64,000 nt of DNA from JTS-RE9 sp964649195 (GCA_964649195.1 CAZYPK010000003.1:11348-75347); one strand, 5' to 3'. Shown: positions 1 through 8,355, counted from the stretch's first letter. Notes: generated by a model from the sequence alone, not told the origin. Program-made: numbers and translations.

Positions 1-282
1 GGCGGACACCACCTGTTCACCATCGCCGACACCGGCTGCGGCATCGCGGCGGAGGATCAACCCAAGGTCTTCGATGTCTTCCGCAGAGCCATCCACTCCG
101 GCTCGCACCACATCGCAGGCAAAGGCGTGGGCCTGGCCAGCGTCAAAGCCATCATCGAAACCTACGGCGGCCGCATCTGGCTCGAAAGCACCCCGGGCCA
201 AGGCGCCAAGTTCCACTTCACCATCAGCGCCCAGGTACGGGAACTTCAAGCTCCCGTGCCTGATTCAAACTCCCGCGCCTGA
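1..282 (+). CDS. Sensor histidine kinase, C-terminal fragment
   Basis: This is the 3' end of a histidine kinase, open from the window edge to TGA at 280-282. It encodes the end of the HATPase_c ATP-binding domain. The G1 box (DTGCGI, residues 10-15 of the fragment) and the G2 box (GKGVGLASV) followed by the typical YGGRIWLES strand are visible. The family autophosphorylates on a conserved histidine upstream, outside the window, and passes the phosphate to a response regulator. The last 14 codons run into a palindrome and look recently added. The sensor part and partner are not visible. Confidence 0.9.
   Translation, partial: GGHHLFTIADTGCGIAAEDQPKVFDVFRRAIHSGSHHIAGKGVGLASVKAIIETYGGRIWLESTPGQGAKFHFTISAQVRELQAPVPDSNSRA
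234..260. repeat. Short palindrome at a stop codon (family H)
   Basis: An imperfect hairpin with arms near ACGGGAnCTT and AAGCTCCCGT sits over the last codons of the kinase gene. Similar GGCACGG...CCGTGCC palindromes lie at 6431-6452, 44384-44410 and 59192-59218. Confidence 0.55.
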
Positions 283-304
283 TTCAAACCCCTATCATTC
301 CCCC

Positions 305-1453
305 ATGCCCTCCGTCCTCCGCATCCTCGACGCCAACGCCAACCGCGCCCGCGAAGCCTTGCGCGTCATGGAAGAAGCCGCCCGCTTCATCCTCAATGAT
401 GAATCCCTCTGCACCGCTTTGAAAAACCTGCGCCACGATTTTTCACGGACGATCGCCGCCATCCCCGGCCTCGAAGCCAACCGCGACACCCCAGGCGATG
501 TCGGCGCCACCATCAAAACCGTCAGCGAACAGAAGCGCGAATCGGTCGCCGATGTGGTGATCGCCGCCGGCAAGAGACTCAGCGAAGCCCTCCGCGCCGT
601 CGAGGAATATGGCAAAACCCTGGGATCAACAAAAACCCCAAGCCCGATGGCGAGGTCGCTTCCGGGGGGCGAGCCGTCGGGGTATGAGCCGTCAGGGGGC
701 GAACCGTCGAAGTATCCGTCAGGTGATCAAAGTGAAATCCTTTCTAGTTTCCCCGCCACCATCGAACGCCTGCGCTACCTCGGCTACGACATCGAAAAAC
801 GTCTCACCCGCGCGATGGGCTGCGGTATGCGAAAACAATGGCGCCTCTGCATCCTCCTCACCCGCGACCTCTGCAAACCCCACGACTGGTCGCACGTGCT
901 CGACGAATGCCTCGCCGCCGGTGTCGATTGCATCCAAATCCGCGAAAAAACCCTCGACGCCGGCCCGCTCCTCGAACACGCCAAAGAAGTCGTCGCCCGC
1001 TGCCGGGGCAAGGCGAGCGTCATCATCAACGACCGCCCCGACATCGCCCTGCTCTCCGGCGCCGACGGCGTCCACCTGGGCCAGACCGACCTGCCTTGCA
1101 CCGAAGTCCGCAAACTCACCGGCCGCCAACTCCTCATCGGCGTGTCCACCTCAACCCTCGACGAAGCCAAACGCGCCCTCCAGGACGGCGCCGACTACTG
1201 CGGCATCGGCCCGATGTTCCCGACGACGACCAAGAAGAAGGACCACATCGCCGGCCCTGCCTGCCTCCGCGAATACCTCGCATGGGACAAACTCCCCCAC
1301 CTGGCCATCGGCGGCATCAACGCGGACAACCTGCCCGAACTCATCGCGGTGGGCGTGAAAGGCATCGCGGTGAGTGGAGCGGTGTGCGCGGCGGAGGATG
1401 TGAGGGAGGCGGCCACAGAGTTGATGGCGCGAAGGGGTGAAGCAGGCGCCTGA
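305..1453 (+). CDS. thiE: Thiamine-phosphate synthase with N-terminal ThiD2-like domain
   Basis: The protein joins the pyrimidine and thiazole halves of thiamine to make thiamine monophosphate in the cytosol. Residues 1-105 plus 145-170 match the helical ThiD2-like domain found ahead of ThiE in planctomycetes and cyanobacteria (ILDANANRAREALRVMEE). Residues 175-382 are the TIM-barrel ThiE domain, with IQIREKT, IINDRPDIA, DGVHLGQTDLP, GIGPMFPTTTKK and AIGGINADN motifs. ATG 305 is chosen because the family signature starts right there; an upstream in-frame ATG at 74 would translate the kinase region. Residues about 107-143 are a Gly/Pro/Ser-rich insert made of 15-bp DNA repeats that splits the N-terminal domain. 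The identification as ThiE is firm. Confidence 0.93.
   Translation: MPSVLRILDANANRAREALRVMEEAARFILNDESLCTALKNLRHDFSRTIAAIPGLEANRDTPGDVGATIKTVSEQKRESVADVVIAAGKRLSEALRAVEEYGKTLGSTKTPSPMARSLPGGEPSGYEPSGGEPSKYPSGDQSEILSSFPATIERLRYLGYDIEKRLTRAMGCGMRKQWRLCILLTRDLCKPHDWSHVLDECLAAGVDCIQIREKTLDAGPLLEHAKEVVARCRGKASVIINDRPDIALLSGADGVHLGQTDLPCTEVRKLTGRQLLIGVSTSTLDEAKRALQDGADYCGIGPMFPTTTKKKDHIAGPACLREYLAWDKLPHLAIGGINADNLPELIAVGVKGIAVSGAVCAAEDVREAATELMARRGEAGA
640..730 (+). repeat. In-frame degenerate 15-bp repeats within thiE
   Basis: Four or so degenerate units of the type GGGGCGAGCCGTCGG run in frame and encode GGEPSGYEPSGGEPSKYPSG. No such segment is expected in ThiD2-ThiE proteins, so this looks like repeat DNA accepted by the coding sequence. 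Confidence 0.7.
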
Positions 1454-1469
1454 CACCTTCTTCCCGATT

Positions 1470-3365
1470 TTATTTTGCAGTGTATGCTTGATCGGGTCGG
1501 TTTGGTTTGTCTGGGTAGCGCAGCCGCAACGCTCCTTCCGCAACCATTGGCTTAAGGAACCTGGCTCGAAGCGCAACCGGACTTCGATGAAGTAATTCAC
1601 CAAGGTGTCCCGCCGTCAGAAACCGCTTTTGGCAGAGCTTCAGGATCAGTTGACGACTGTCGTGTGGAGAAAGCCTTTTCGACAATAGCGCAAGAAGGGC
1701 CGTGCTTTTCAGCGCCGCCAGTTCCACTTCGTCCATACGTCCCAGCGGCTGCGAGGAGTCCCATGCCTTATGTGTGGAGTCGTTGCTATGTGTGGAGTTG
1801 TCGGCCTTATGTGTGGAGTCATTGCTATGTGTGGAGTTGTCAGCCTTATGTGTGGACCCGTCCGGCTCCCGAACCGTGGTTCTCGGCAACTTGTAAGTCG
1901 CCCAACGTTTCTGCCCATCCTGTGTCAGATAGCCCTTGGAGACAAGGCTTTGCAGTGTCTTGGTCAAGTCCGAAGCGTGGTGCCTGGTGATTTCCCGCAT
2001 TCGACTGTTTGAAACGACTCCTTCCAAATGTGCCGTGACGACGGCTTGCACTTCATCCTCGGACAGCTTTGCGAACTTTGCTCCGAACCGCACTCGCAAC
2101 TGCTCCAACGCCGATTCTGGAAGAAGACTCACCATCGGCATGACCAGTCGTACTCTTGAAGGTTGGACTTTCTCTTGAAGACTCGGCAATCGCCAATGCT
2201 GCGAGCGCCAACCCTGGCGTATCTTGTCGATCCCTGATCCGGCTTTCTCTGCGGCTCCGATCATCAGGAACATGGTTTGAAGCGCCTTGTTCCTGCACTC
2301 ACTCACGCCGCCTTTGAGCAACTGATCGAACGATATCAGCAGGGTTCCGGGATTCGACACTTCAAGCCGGTCCCGATATTTCTCGACGATGACGCCGCCT
2401 TCACCGCGATGGTCGGCGTGAATCAATCCGTTGACGAGCGCCTCGCGAATGGCTTCGTGAACGACTGTTTCCCCTCGGCGGAACAGGCCTTCATCCAGTT
2501 GGAATGGGAGTTTCAAATCCGTCGAAATACGTTGAATGACACGCTGGTAGAACTGGAAAAGATTCGCTTCCCAAGTGCCATCAATGGTCAAACGGTCAGT
2601 CCATCGGACGGCCGGATCGTCCGACAAGCGTTCCCGATAGTCCACTTGGTAGCTCGGCACCGCCTCGACGGACCGTATCGCGTCCACCTTGCCGAACATC
2701 AACAAGCCGGCGACGGTCAATCCATCCGTCCCGGTCGATCGATTGATTCGCCATGCTCCAAGTTTTGTCAAAAAGCCTTTGCTATCTTCGTTCAACCATG
2801 GATGACTCGGTGTCCGAGACGAAAATCGCTGACGGTATTGTTGCAGACTCGCTTCATCCAAGTCCGCCAGTCCGAATCCCGCGAGAATCATCGCGTCCGC
2901 CGGCTCATCAACCCGGTCGGCGAGCATCCGACCGACCTCCTGCTGTGAGCAGTGGTAATCCCCCTCGAAATTGCGCCGGTACGTTCCGGTGAGCGGATTC
3001 TGTCCGATGAACACCGGACGTTGACGGCGATCGGCCCGAGGAACATGGATGGAAAGAACCGCCTTATCACCGACATGATGTTCGGAGACGTCGGCATCAA
3101 CGAGCAGATTAATGCTGACCTTTCCTTTGTTGTTGACAGCATCCCAGAACTGTTTGCGCATCGCGCCGGCATCGCCGAGCCCCGACACCTTGCCATCGTT
3201 CTCCACTCCGAGCAGAATTGTTCCTCCATCCGTATTGGCCAAGGCACTGTACGTTTCCCATAAACTGGCGGGTAATCCCCCTTTTGCGGATTTGAACTCC
3301 AAGTCATGATCTTCCTGAAGACCTAACGTTTCAATCAAGTTCTGAGTGGGCGTGGATCGACTCAT
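1470..3365 (-). CDS. AlbA_2/Schlafen-type ATP-binding protein with winged-helix tail
   Basis: A 631-residue protein. The N-terminus has an AlbA_2 (Schlafen-like) domain (DLEFKSAKGG near residue 22, then TDGGTILLGVEN near 45). The middle has a HATPase_c_4-like region (EALVNGLIHADHRGEGG near 310), and the C-terminus has helix-turn-helix-like segments. Such proteins are usually annotated as putative DNA-binding transcriptional regulators or RecG-like proteins, and some occur in defence loci; the exact role is unknown. A linker near residues 500-535 is a 13-residue repeat (HKADNSTHSNDST) from a 39-bp DNA tandem repeat. The gene stands alone between convergent thiE and kdsD. Start ATG 3365 precedes the AlbA_2 domain by about 20 residues, as expected. 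Confidence 0.85.
   Translation of the reverse strand: MSRSTPTQNLIETLGLQEDHDLEFKSAKGGLPASLWETYSALANTDGGTILLGVENDGKVSGLGDAGAMRKQFWDAVNNKGKVSINLLVDADVSEHHVGDKAVLSIHVPRADRRQRPVFIGQNPLTGTYRRNFEGDYHCSQQEVGRMLADRVDEPADAMILAGFGLADLDEASLQQYRQRFSSRTPSHPWLNEDSKGFLTKLGAWRINRSTGTDGLTVAGLLMFGKVDAIRSVEAVPSYQVDYRERLSDDPAVRWTDRLTIDGTWEANLFQFYQRVIQRISTDLKLPFQLDEGLFRRGETVVHEAIREALVNGLIHADHRGEGGVIVEKYRDRLEVSNPGTLLISFDQLLKGGVSECRNKALQTMFLMIGAAEKAGSGIDKIRQGWRSQHWRLPSLQEKVQPSRVRLVMPMVSLLPESALEQLRVRFGAKFAKLSEDEVQAVVTAHLEGVVSNSRMREITRHHASDLTKTLQSLVSKGYLTQDGQKRWATYKLPRTTVREPDGSTHKADNSTHSNDSTHKADNSTHSNDSTHKAWDSSQPLGRMDEVELAALKSTALLALLSKRLSPHDSRQLILKLCQKRFLTAGHLGELLHRSPVALRARFLKPMVAEGALRLRYPDKPNRPDQAYTAK
1765..1857. repeat. 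39-bp tandem repeat (VNTR-like) inside the AlbA_2 gene
   Basis: Two full 39-bp units and part of a third begin with GCCTTATGTGTGG at 1765, 1804 and 1843. Each unit contains two related halves (TATGTGTGGAGT). Thirty-nine is a multiple of three, so copy-number change would keep the reading frame. Confidence 0.85.
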
Positions 3366-3501
3366 GAAAAGTTCAACTCCTGCTAGTTCAGCTTACTTGT
3401 GACGCTGAACCATCAACAAAATGACCGCGAGAATAATGGACGGGTATTCCGAGTTTTCAATCAACAAAGGAACTACGTCAACCTTGCGAAATGATCCGCC
3501 C

Positions 3502-4542
3502 TCACCCCTCAATCACCTTCAGCCCCACCAGATCCTGCACGTCGATCAGCCCCACCGGCTTGCCCTCGGCATCGACCACCGGGATTTCGTCGATGCGGAA
3601 CTCGCGCATCATCTGCACGGCGTTGCGCACCAGGGCTTCATCCGTCAGGCGGCGGGGGTTTTTGGTCATCACGTCGCTGATGCGGACTTCGGCGAATTGG
3701 CCTTCGTGGTCGGAGACGAGGCGGCGGAGGTCGCCGTCGGTGAAGATGCCGGCGAGTTTGCCGGCGGGGTCGCCGATGAGGATGGCGCCGGGGCGGCGGC
3801 CACCGGTGGCGGCGGCGTAGGATTTGGCGTCGGCCAGGGCCTGGCGGACGGGGAGGTCTTGAGGGATCAGCGGGAGGTTGAGGCCGATCTTCCAGCGCAT
3901 GGCGTGGAGGACGGGGGTGAGCTGGCGACCCAGGCCGCCGCCGGGGTGGACTTTGCGGAAATCTTCGACGCCGAAGTTTCGACGCCGGCTGACGGTGAGG
4001 GCCAAGGCGTCACCCATCGCGAGCATCGCGGTGGTGCTGGCGGTGGGAGCGAGGTTGAGCGGGCAGGCTTCGGTGATATCGCCGATGCACAGGGCCTCGG
4101 TGGCGAGGCGGGCGAGGTCGCAGTCGCGTTTGCCGACGATGGAGATGACGGGGACGTTGTCCTGGCGAAGGAGCGTGGCGAGGGTGACGACTTCGTCGGT
4201 GTTGCCGCCGTAAGAGAGGAGGAGGACGACATCGTGTTTGCCGACGCGGCCCAGGTCGCCGTGCATGGCTTCGGTGGGGTGGAGGAAATGGCCGGGGGTG
4301 CCGGTGGAGGCGAAGGTGGCCGAGAGTTTGCGGCCGATGAGTCCGCTTTTGCCGATGCCGCCGACGACGATGGAGCCGTGGTGAGGGGCGGTGGTGGCGT
4401 GCAGGATCAGATCGACGGCCCGGTGGAAGGCGGCATCGATGACGATCCGGCTGATGGCGTCGGCCTCGGCGGCGAGGACGCGCCGGGCAAAGGCGGCCTG
4501 GTCGGCGAGGGGGTCTTGAAGTTGTTGGTCGGGGTTGGTCAT
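3502..4542 (-). CDS. kdsD: Arabinose-5-phosphate isomerase (KdsD/KpsF family)
   Basis: The enzyme converts ribulose 5-phosphate to arabinose 5-phosphate, the first step to Kdo for lipopolysaccharide. At 346 residues it is slightly longer than the usual 320-330. An N-terminal SIS domain (about 50-190: GGIGKSGLIGRKLSATFASTG, then HGDLGRV and LLSYGGNTDE) is followed by the family linker HPGGGLGRQL near 225 and two CBS domains (about 240-345; DVMTKNPRRL and IDVQDLVGL). The Kdo gene kdsB is also in this window (12922-13668), unlinked. The upstream gap is filled by repeats, and no clear ribosome site was seen before ATG 4542. Confidence 0.93.
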   Translation of the reverse strand: MTNPDQQLQDPLADQAAFARRVLAAEADAISRIVIDAAFHRAVDLILHATTAPHHGSIVVGGIGKSGLIGRKLSATFASTGTPGHFLHPTEAMHGDLGRVGKHDVVLLLSYGGNTDEVVTLATLLRQDNVPVISIVGKRDCDLARLATEALCIGDITEACPLNLAPTASTTAMLAMGDALALTVSRRRNFGVEDFRKVHPGGGLGRQLTPVLHAMRWKIGLNLPLIPQDLPVRQALADAKSYAAATGGRRPGAILIGDPAGKLAGIFTDGDLRRLVSDHEGQFAEVRISDVMTKNPRRLTDEALVRNAVQMMREFRIDEIPVVDAEGKPVGLIDVQDLVGLKVIEG

Positions 4543-4570
4543 GGCCGATAACAGTGTAAGCTAGGGGCGG

Positions 4571-4699
4571 GGATCGGGTGTCGGGGGTCGGGGGTCGGGG
4601 GTCGGGGGTCGGAAAAGGCATCTTGGGACTTCCGAATAACCCGCGATGTACGTTGCTACGCCGCAAGCGGCTTGGACGTGAGGTTCTTCAGAAGACTCC
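4571..4699. repeat. GTCGGGG tandem repeats followed by family A element, copy 1
   Basis: Five 7- to 8-bp units of the GTCGGGG type (4571-4612) are followed by a family A palindromic element at 4625-4699. The latter has terminal inverted repeats GGGACTTCCGAATAACC and GGTTCTTCAGAAGACTCC around the core CCGCAAGCGG. The gap between kdsD and vapD holds nothing else recognisable. Confidence 0.85.
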
Positions 4700-4754
4700 A
4701 TTAAGATATACAGGATCAATGTAGAGACGATTTTTTGGAGCAGGGAGTCTTGCC

Positions 4755-5114
4755 ATGATTCAGATCAATGACATCACCAAGCCTCGCGGTTCGTTTCCGC
4801 CCGCCTCGACATCAGGGGATCAGCGCATGTATGCCATCGCTTTCGACATGGACATCGAATCGCTTCGGGCCAACTATGGCGACCCTTATAACAACGCCTA
4901 CATCGAGATTCGCAAGGTGCTTCAGAAGCATGGCTTCAACTGGCAGCAGGGCAGCGTTTATTTTGGTGGCGAAAGCATCAATGCCGTGACCTGCGTCATG
5001 GCGGCGATCGATCTGGCGAACCAACTGCCCTGGTTTTCCGCTTCGGTACGAGACATCCGCATGCTGCGCATCGAGGAACTCAACGATCTCATGCCGGCGA
5101 TACAGGGAAGGTAA
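4755..5114 (+). CDS. vapD: VapD-family protein (Cas2-like fold endoribonuclease)
   Basis: The last 95 residues match the virulence-associated VapD family along their length (MYAIAFDMDIESL, YNNAYIEIRKVL, GSVYFGGESINAV, RMLRIEELNDLMPA). VapD proteins share the ferredoxin-like fold of Cas2, and some are mRNA-cleaving toxins. No antitoxin gene is next to it. The start is uncertain: ATG 4755 gives a 24-residue extension not typical of the family, while ATG 4827 has a good AGGGGA seven bases upstream and gives the usual 95 residues. The GC content and flanking repeats give no sign of a recent mobile insertion. Confidence 0.88.
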   Translation: MIQINDITKPRGSFPPASTSGDQRMYAIAFDMDIESLRANYGDPYNNAYIEIRKVLQKHGFNWQQGSVYFGGESINAVTCVMAAIDLANQLPWFSASVRDIRMLRIEELNDLMPAIQGR

Positions 5115-5118
5115 GGGC

Positions 5119-5341
5119 GGGTGTCGGGTGTCGGGTGTCGGGTGTCGGGTGTCGGAAAAGGCGTCAAGGCAGGAATGGTCATTGGGCATCAGGCATTGGT
5201 TAAGTTAATGTGGGCTTCTGAATAACCACCGATGTAGGTTGCTACGCCGCAAGCGGCTTGGGTGTGAGGTTATTCGGGATCCCCGCTTGACCACTTTCAC
5301 GCCTTCTCCGAAACCCGGTACCCTACACCCGATACCCGGCT
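5119..5341. repeat. Nested foldback between vapD and scpA, with family A copy 2
   Basis: Outer left arm: 7-bp units TCGGGTG at 5119-5156 ending GGAAAAGGCGT. Outer right arm: the reverse complement with drift (ACGCCTTCTCCGAAACCCGG, then CACCCGATACCCGG) at 5299-5341. Between them is a family A element, 5212-5284 (GGGCTTCTGAATAACC to GGTTATTCGGGATCCCC). It starts four bases after the vapD stop and ends 22 bases before the scpA start. Confidence 0.85.
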
Positions 5342-5363
5342 CATTGCGAAAGGATTCGCACCC

Positions 5364-6485
5364 GTGCAGACCTTGGAAGACTACCGCGTCGAACTCGATT
5401 ACTATTCAGGTCCGCTGGACCTGCTGCTTTTTCTCGTCAAGAAGAACGAGATCGATCTGCATGACATTCCCATCGCCAGGCTGACCGATCAGTATCTGCA
5501 TCATCTCGAATCCATTCAGCGGATCGATATCAATCTCGCTTCCGAGTTTCTGGTGATGGCGGCGACGCTGCTGGAGATCAAGAGCCAGATGTTCGTGCCG
5601 CGCGGCGAGACGGAGGAGGAAGGCGAAGAGTCATCGCAGAAAAACGGGCTGAGCGAGCTGGACCCGCGCTACGAGCTGGTCAAGCAACTGCTGGCCTACA
5701 AACGCTTCAAGGATGCCGCCAACACCTTGGAGGATCGGCAGGAGGAATGGGAAAATCGCTTTCCATTTCGCCCTGCGAAACTCGCCAAGGCTTCGCGCAG
5801 GCTTGAAGAGGATTACATCGAAGGCGAAGAGGATGCGGACAGCGAGCCGGTCGAAATCGATCTGGAAGATGTGAGCATCACCGATCTGTGCGAGGCGTTT
5901 GCGCGGATACTCGAATCGATCGGTCAGGCGGGCAAGGCGGTTCATGCGGTGACGTATGACGACACGCCGATCTCGCTGCATGCCGATGACATTCACGACA
6001 GGCTCAGGCGCGAAGGGCCGCTGACGTTGCAGGCGATTTTCATCGGCCGCAAGAGCAGGAGCGAAATGATCGGGTTGTTCCTGGCGACGCTCGAACTGGT
6101 TCGCCAGAAGCGCGTGAAGGTGAAACAGGAACGCATCGGCGGCGACATCGCCCTGGAAATCTGCACCGGCAAGGAGCAGCTCCAGGCCAGCGATGACCAG
6201 GCCACCGACTGGACCGATCCCGCCACCGGCGAGATGCAATACGAATGGCCCAGCGAAAACGCAAAGCTCCGCGCCGAGAAACGGGCGGCGCGAAAACTCG
6301 GCAGAACCTTCGGCAAACAGAACGAAGAGGACGATGAAGAAGGCGGATTCATCGAAATCAAACGCGAAACACTCGAAGAGATGATCGAAGCAAGGGAACA
6401 GGAGACAGGGGACAGGGAACAGGAATCAGGCACGGGAGCTTCAGCTCCCGTGGAGTCCGAACCAAATCCCAAACCCCCCGATTAG
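5364..6485 (+). CDS. scpA: Segregation and condensation protein A
   Basis: ScpA is the kleisin of the bacterial SMC-ScpAB condensin, which bridges SMC heads during chromosome segregation. The N-terminal signature is clear (FSGPLDLLLFL-type YSGPLDLLLFLVKK at 14-27, then IDLHDIPIARLTDQY and LASEFLVMAATLLEIKSQM). The C-terminal winged helix region is near 215-275 (EMIGLFLATLELVRQKRVKV). The start is GTG 5364 with AAAGGA nine bases upstream. At 373 residues it is about 100 longer than usual. The acidic tail ends in residues encoded by GACAGGG repeats and a palindrome (6397-6452), so repeat DNA has extended the C-terminus. No scpB is adjacent. Confidence 0.93.
   Translation: MQTLEDYRVELDYYSGPLDLLLFLVKKNEIDLHDIPIARLTDQYLHHLESIQRIDINLASEFLVMAATLLEIKSQMFVPRGETEEEGEESSQKNGLSELDPRYELVKQLLAYKRFKDAANTLEDRQEEWENRFPFRPAKLAKASRRLEEDYIEGEEDADSEPVEIDLEDVSITDLCEAFARILESIGQAGKAVHAVTYDDTPISLHADDIHDRLRREGPLTLQAIFIGRKSRSEMIGLFLATLELVRQKRVKVKQERIGGDIALEICTGKEQLQASDDQATDWTDPATGEMQYEWPSENAKLRAEKRAARKLGRTFGKQNEEDDEEGGFIEIKRETLEEMIEAREQETGDREQESGTGASAPVESEPNPKPPD
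6397..6452. repeat. GACAGGG repeats and family H palindrome in the 3' end of scpA
   Basis: Units GGAACAGGAGACAGGGGACA are followed by the palindrome CACGGGAGCT-TC-AGCTCCCGTG (6431-6452), all translated as the ScpA tail. The same repeat motif occurs outside genes at 48757-48832. Confidence 0.8.
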
Positions 6486-6494
6486 ATCTCCCAC

Positions 6495-6782
6495 ATGGGC
6501 GGGCAGGATGCTCTCCCGTCAACGCAGGATGCATCGGAGGTGATGCGACACAAGCAACCTTTGGCCGTGTTTGGCGGTGAACTGCCCGGGTTGCTTCGCA
6601 ATGAACCAACCTCATCGCTCGACCGGGCGGATGCTTCAATCCCGTCGCCCCGCCGGGGGGAACGCTTGGCCGTGCTGCTGATGCCTGATGCGATCGGGCG
6701 GCTGATTCAGCACCCGATTTTCACCATTCTCGCCGGCGCCGCGTTTGGTCTGCTTCTGCTTCGGTGGTTGTTGGGGAGTTGA
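6495..6782 (+). CDS. Possible small membrane protein
   Basis: A 95-codon frame starting ten bases after scpA. Only the last 33 residues look protein-like: from ATG 6681 they form one hydrophobic segment (HPIFTILAGAAFGLLLLRWLL). The upstream part has no recognisable similarity and may not be translated. If real, the shorter form is a single-pass small membrane protein. Support is weak. Confidence 0.3.
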   Translation: MGGQDALPSTQDASEVMRHKQPLAVFGGELPGLLRNEPTSSLDRADASIPSPRRGERLAVLLMPDAIGRLIQHPIFTILAGAAFGLLLLRWLLGS

Positions 6783-6789
6783 GTTTCGG

Positions 6790-6894
6790 TTGGAGAGGGG
6801 GTTGGAGGTCGGAGGTCGGAGCGAAGCCGCAAGCGGCTGTGGGGTTCTTCCTGTCCTCTGACCCCTGACCTCTGACCTCTGACTTCTGACTTCT
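6790..6894. repeat. Foldback element, family B copy 1
   Basis: Left arm of GGAGGTCGGAGGTCGGA, core GCGAAGCCGCAAGCGGCT, linker GTGGGGTTCTTCCTGTCC, then the right arm of CTCTGACCCCTGACCTCTGA units, which is complementary to a GTCAGAGGTCAGAGG arm. It fills the gap up to the stop codon of the convergent prepilin gene. Confidence 0.85.
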
Positions 6895-7598
6895 CACCTG
6901 TGCAGCACTGTGCCGTTGAGGTATTCCTTGACGGATTCGACGTGCCAGTCGAAGAAGAGGTAGTTGCGGGTGACGATGCTGCTGTTGTCAAAGCAATGGG
7001 TGGGGACGCGGGCGGTCTGTGCGACCCAGCCGGCGGTGGGTTCGCTGTATTGATCGATGTCCCTGACGGCCGGTTTGGAGGAAGGGTTTTTCACGACGGA
7101 GTAAGTGGAAGGGCCGTATTCCGCGGAACCTTCGAAGGCTGGATAGCCGAAGACCCTTTTGTTGGTGGCGGGGTTCTTTTCGCTCATGGCGCCGTAGATC
7201 ACCGCGTTCTCCAGGGCGACTCCCGCCGGCTTCACGCGGAAGAAGCTGGGGCAGATGAATTCCCTGTTGATGTTCGCCGTGCCGCTGGCATGGGGGTAGC
7301 CCATGTAGGGCGCCAGCCACTGGGCCAGGGTTTTGCTGCTCGTGGTGTATTTGGCGCTCTGGCCATACCAGCTTGGGCCGGGGAGCATCCGGGTGTTGTC
7401 GGAGATGTGGTAGGCGGTGGCGCCGCCCATGGATTTGAGATGGCTCATGCAACTGAGCTTCTCCGCATGGCAGCGCGAGACGCTCAGGCCCGGCAGCAAC
7501 AGGGAGATCAACAGAATGATCAGGCTGACCACCAGCAGCATCTCAATGAGCGTGAAACCACGCGGCATACGGTCATCGCCAAGGCGTGAAGAACGCAT
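6894..7598 (-). CDS. Prepilin-like protein with type II/IV N-methylation motif (DUF1559-like)
   Basis: A 234-residue protein. The prepilin leader MRSSRLGDDRMPRG is followed by the cleavage and methylation motif G|FTLIEMLLVVSLIILLISLLLPGL. The C-terminal globular part ends in FFDWHVESVKEYL, near the H-X9-DG position of planctomycete single prepilins. These proteins occur in many copies in planctomycetes and their function is unknown. ATG 7598 has AAAGG seven bases upstream. The gene stands alone between two family B elements. Confidence 0.85.
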   Translation of the reverse strand: MRSSRLGDDRMPRGFTLIEMLLVVSLIILLISLLLPGLSVSRCHAEKLSCMSHLKSMGGATAYHISDNTRMLPGPSWYGQSAKYTTSSKTLAQWLAPYMGYPHASGTANINREFICPSFFRVKPAGVALENAVIYGAMSEKNPATNKRVFGYPAFEGSAEYGPSTYSVVKNPSSKPAVRDIDQYSEPTAGWVAQTARVPTHCFDNSSIVTRNYLFFDWHVESVKEYLNGTVLHR

Positions 7599-7710
7599 CG
7601 GAGAACCTTTGTGAAAAAGCCACACGCCCCAATCAAACGGAACCGGCGGAAGCCAACGAAAATGGCGGACCTGTCGGACGAATGATTATAGTCGTGTTTC
7701 TTGGGGAGTA

Positions 7711-7827
7711 CCAGTCAGAAGTCAGAGGTCAGAGGTCGGAGGTCGGAGGTCGGAGGTCGGAGCGAAGCCGCAAGCGGCTGTGGGGTTCTTCCTGTCCCCT
7801 GACCTCTGACTTCTGACTTCTGACTTC
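7711..7827. repeat. Foldback element, family B copy 2
   Basis: The clearest family B copy. Left arm: two GTCAGA(A/G) units, then GGTCAGA, then four AGGTCGG units (7714-7760). Core GCGAAGCCGCAAGCGGCT. The linker is as in copy 1. Right arm CCCCTGACCTCTGACTTCTG and further CTTCTGA units (7796-7827) is complementary to the left arm. Confidence 0.88.
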
Positions 7828-7896
7828 TTCACTTGACGCGAACAGTTTTCGGTTCATAATGAAGGACTGGTGGAATCTCGCGGCAATCCAATTCGG

Positions 7897-8259
7897 ATGG
7901 TGATGGCCCTGCTTGCGGTGGTCGTGCTGTCCGCTTTGTGTGCGGCTCAGGGGATCATGGCCGCCACGCCGCGCTGGGATCCGGCCTGCGTGGATGGGAC
8001 GGCAAACTATTGGTCCGCCGGCCGCGACCGGGATGCCTCCCCTTCCCGTTCGGTGCGGGCTTCCGATGCCCGGCTGCACGATGAGCTGATCGACGATGCC
8101 GCCGACGGATCGGGCGGCGGGCACATCGCTTCGCTTGCGCTGCGCGCCGATGGCCGGTGGGAACCGGTCCGCATCATCACGGCTGACCGCGACCTTTTCA
8201 TTTCATCGCTGTGCCGGCTCAGTCCGCATCGGTTGAATCTGCCTCCGCCGGCGGTTTGA
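7897..8259 (+). CDS. Hypothetical secreted or membrane-anchored protein
   Basis: From ATG 7897 the frame begins with a hydrophobic signal-like segment (MVMALLAVVVLSALCAAQ) and continues with about 100 residues of no recognised family, rich in Asp, Arg and Ser. The frame is also open to GTG 7870. It lies between two repeat elements ahead of secDF. Codon composition resembles the neighbours. Not recognised; it could be real but nothing confirms it. Confidence 0.45.
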   Translation: MVMALLAVVVLSALCAAQGIMAATPRWDPACVDGTANYWSAGRDRDASPSRSVRASDARLHDELIDDAADGSGGGHIASLALRADGRWEPVRIITADRDLFISSLCRLSPHRLNLPPPAV

Positions 8260-8265
8260 ACCTTT

Positions 8266-8350
8266 GGGACTTCCGAACAACCTCCGCCCCCCGATGTACC
8301 GTGAACCAGGGATTGCTACGCCGCAAGCGGCTTGGGCGTGAGTGGTCCAT
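8266..8350. repeat. Family A element, copy 3, right end degenerate
   Basis: Left inverted repeat GGGACTTCCGAACAACC, an extended middle (CGATGTACCGTGAACCAGGG), core ACGCCGCAAGCGGCTTGG. The right inverted repeat is lost after GCGTGAG. Confidence 0.75.
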
Positions 8351-8355
8351 TCGTT

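Noticed and set aside
3421..4551. A 376-codon plus-strand frame over kdsD
   Set aside because: The minus strand encodes a complete SIS-CBS enzyme; the plus frame is low-complexity Gly/Ala/Asp.
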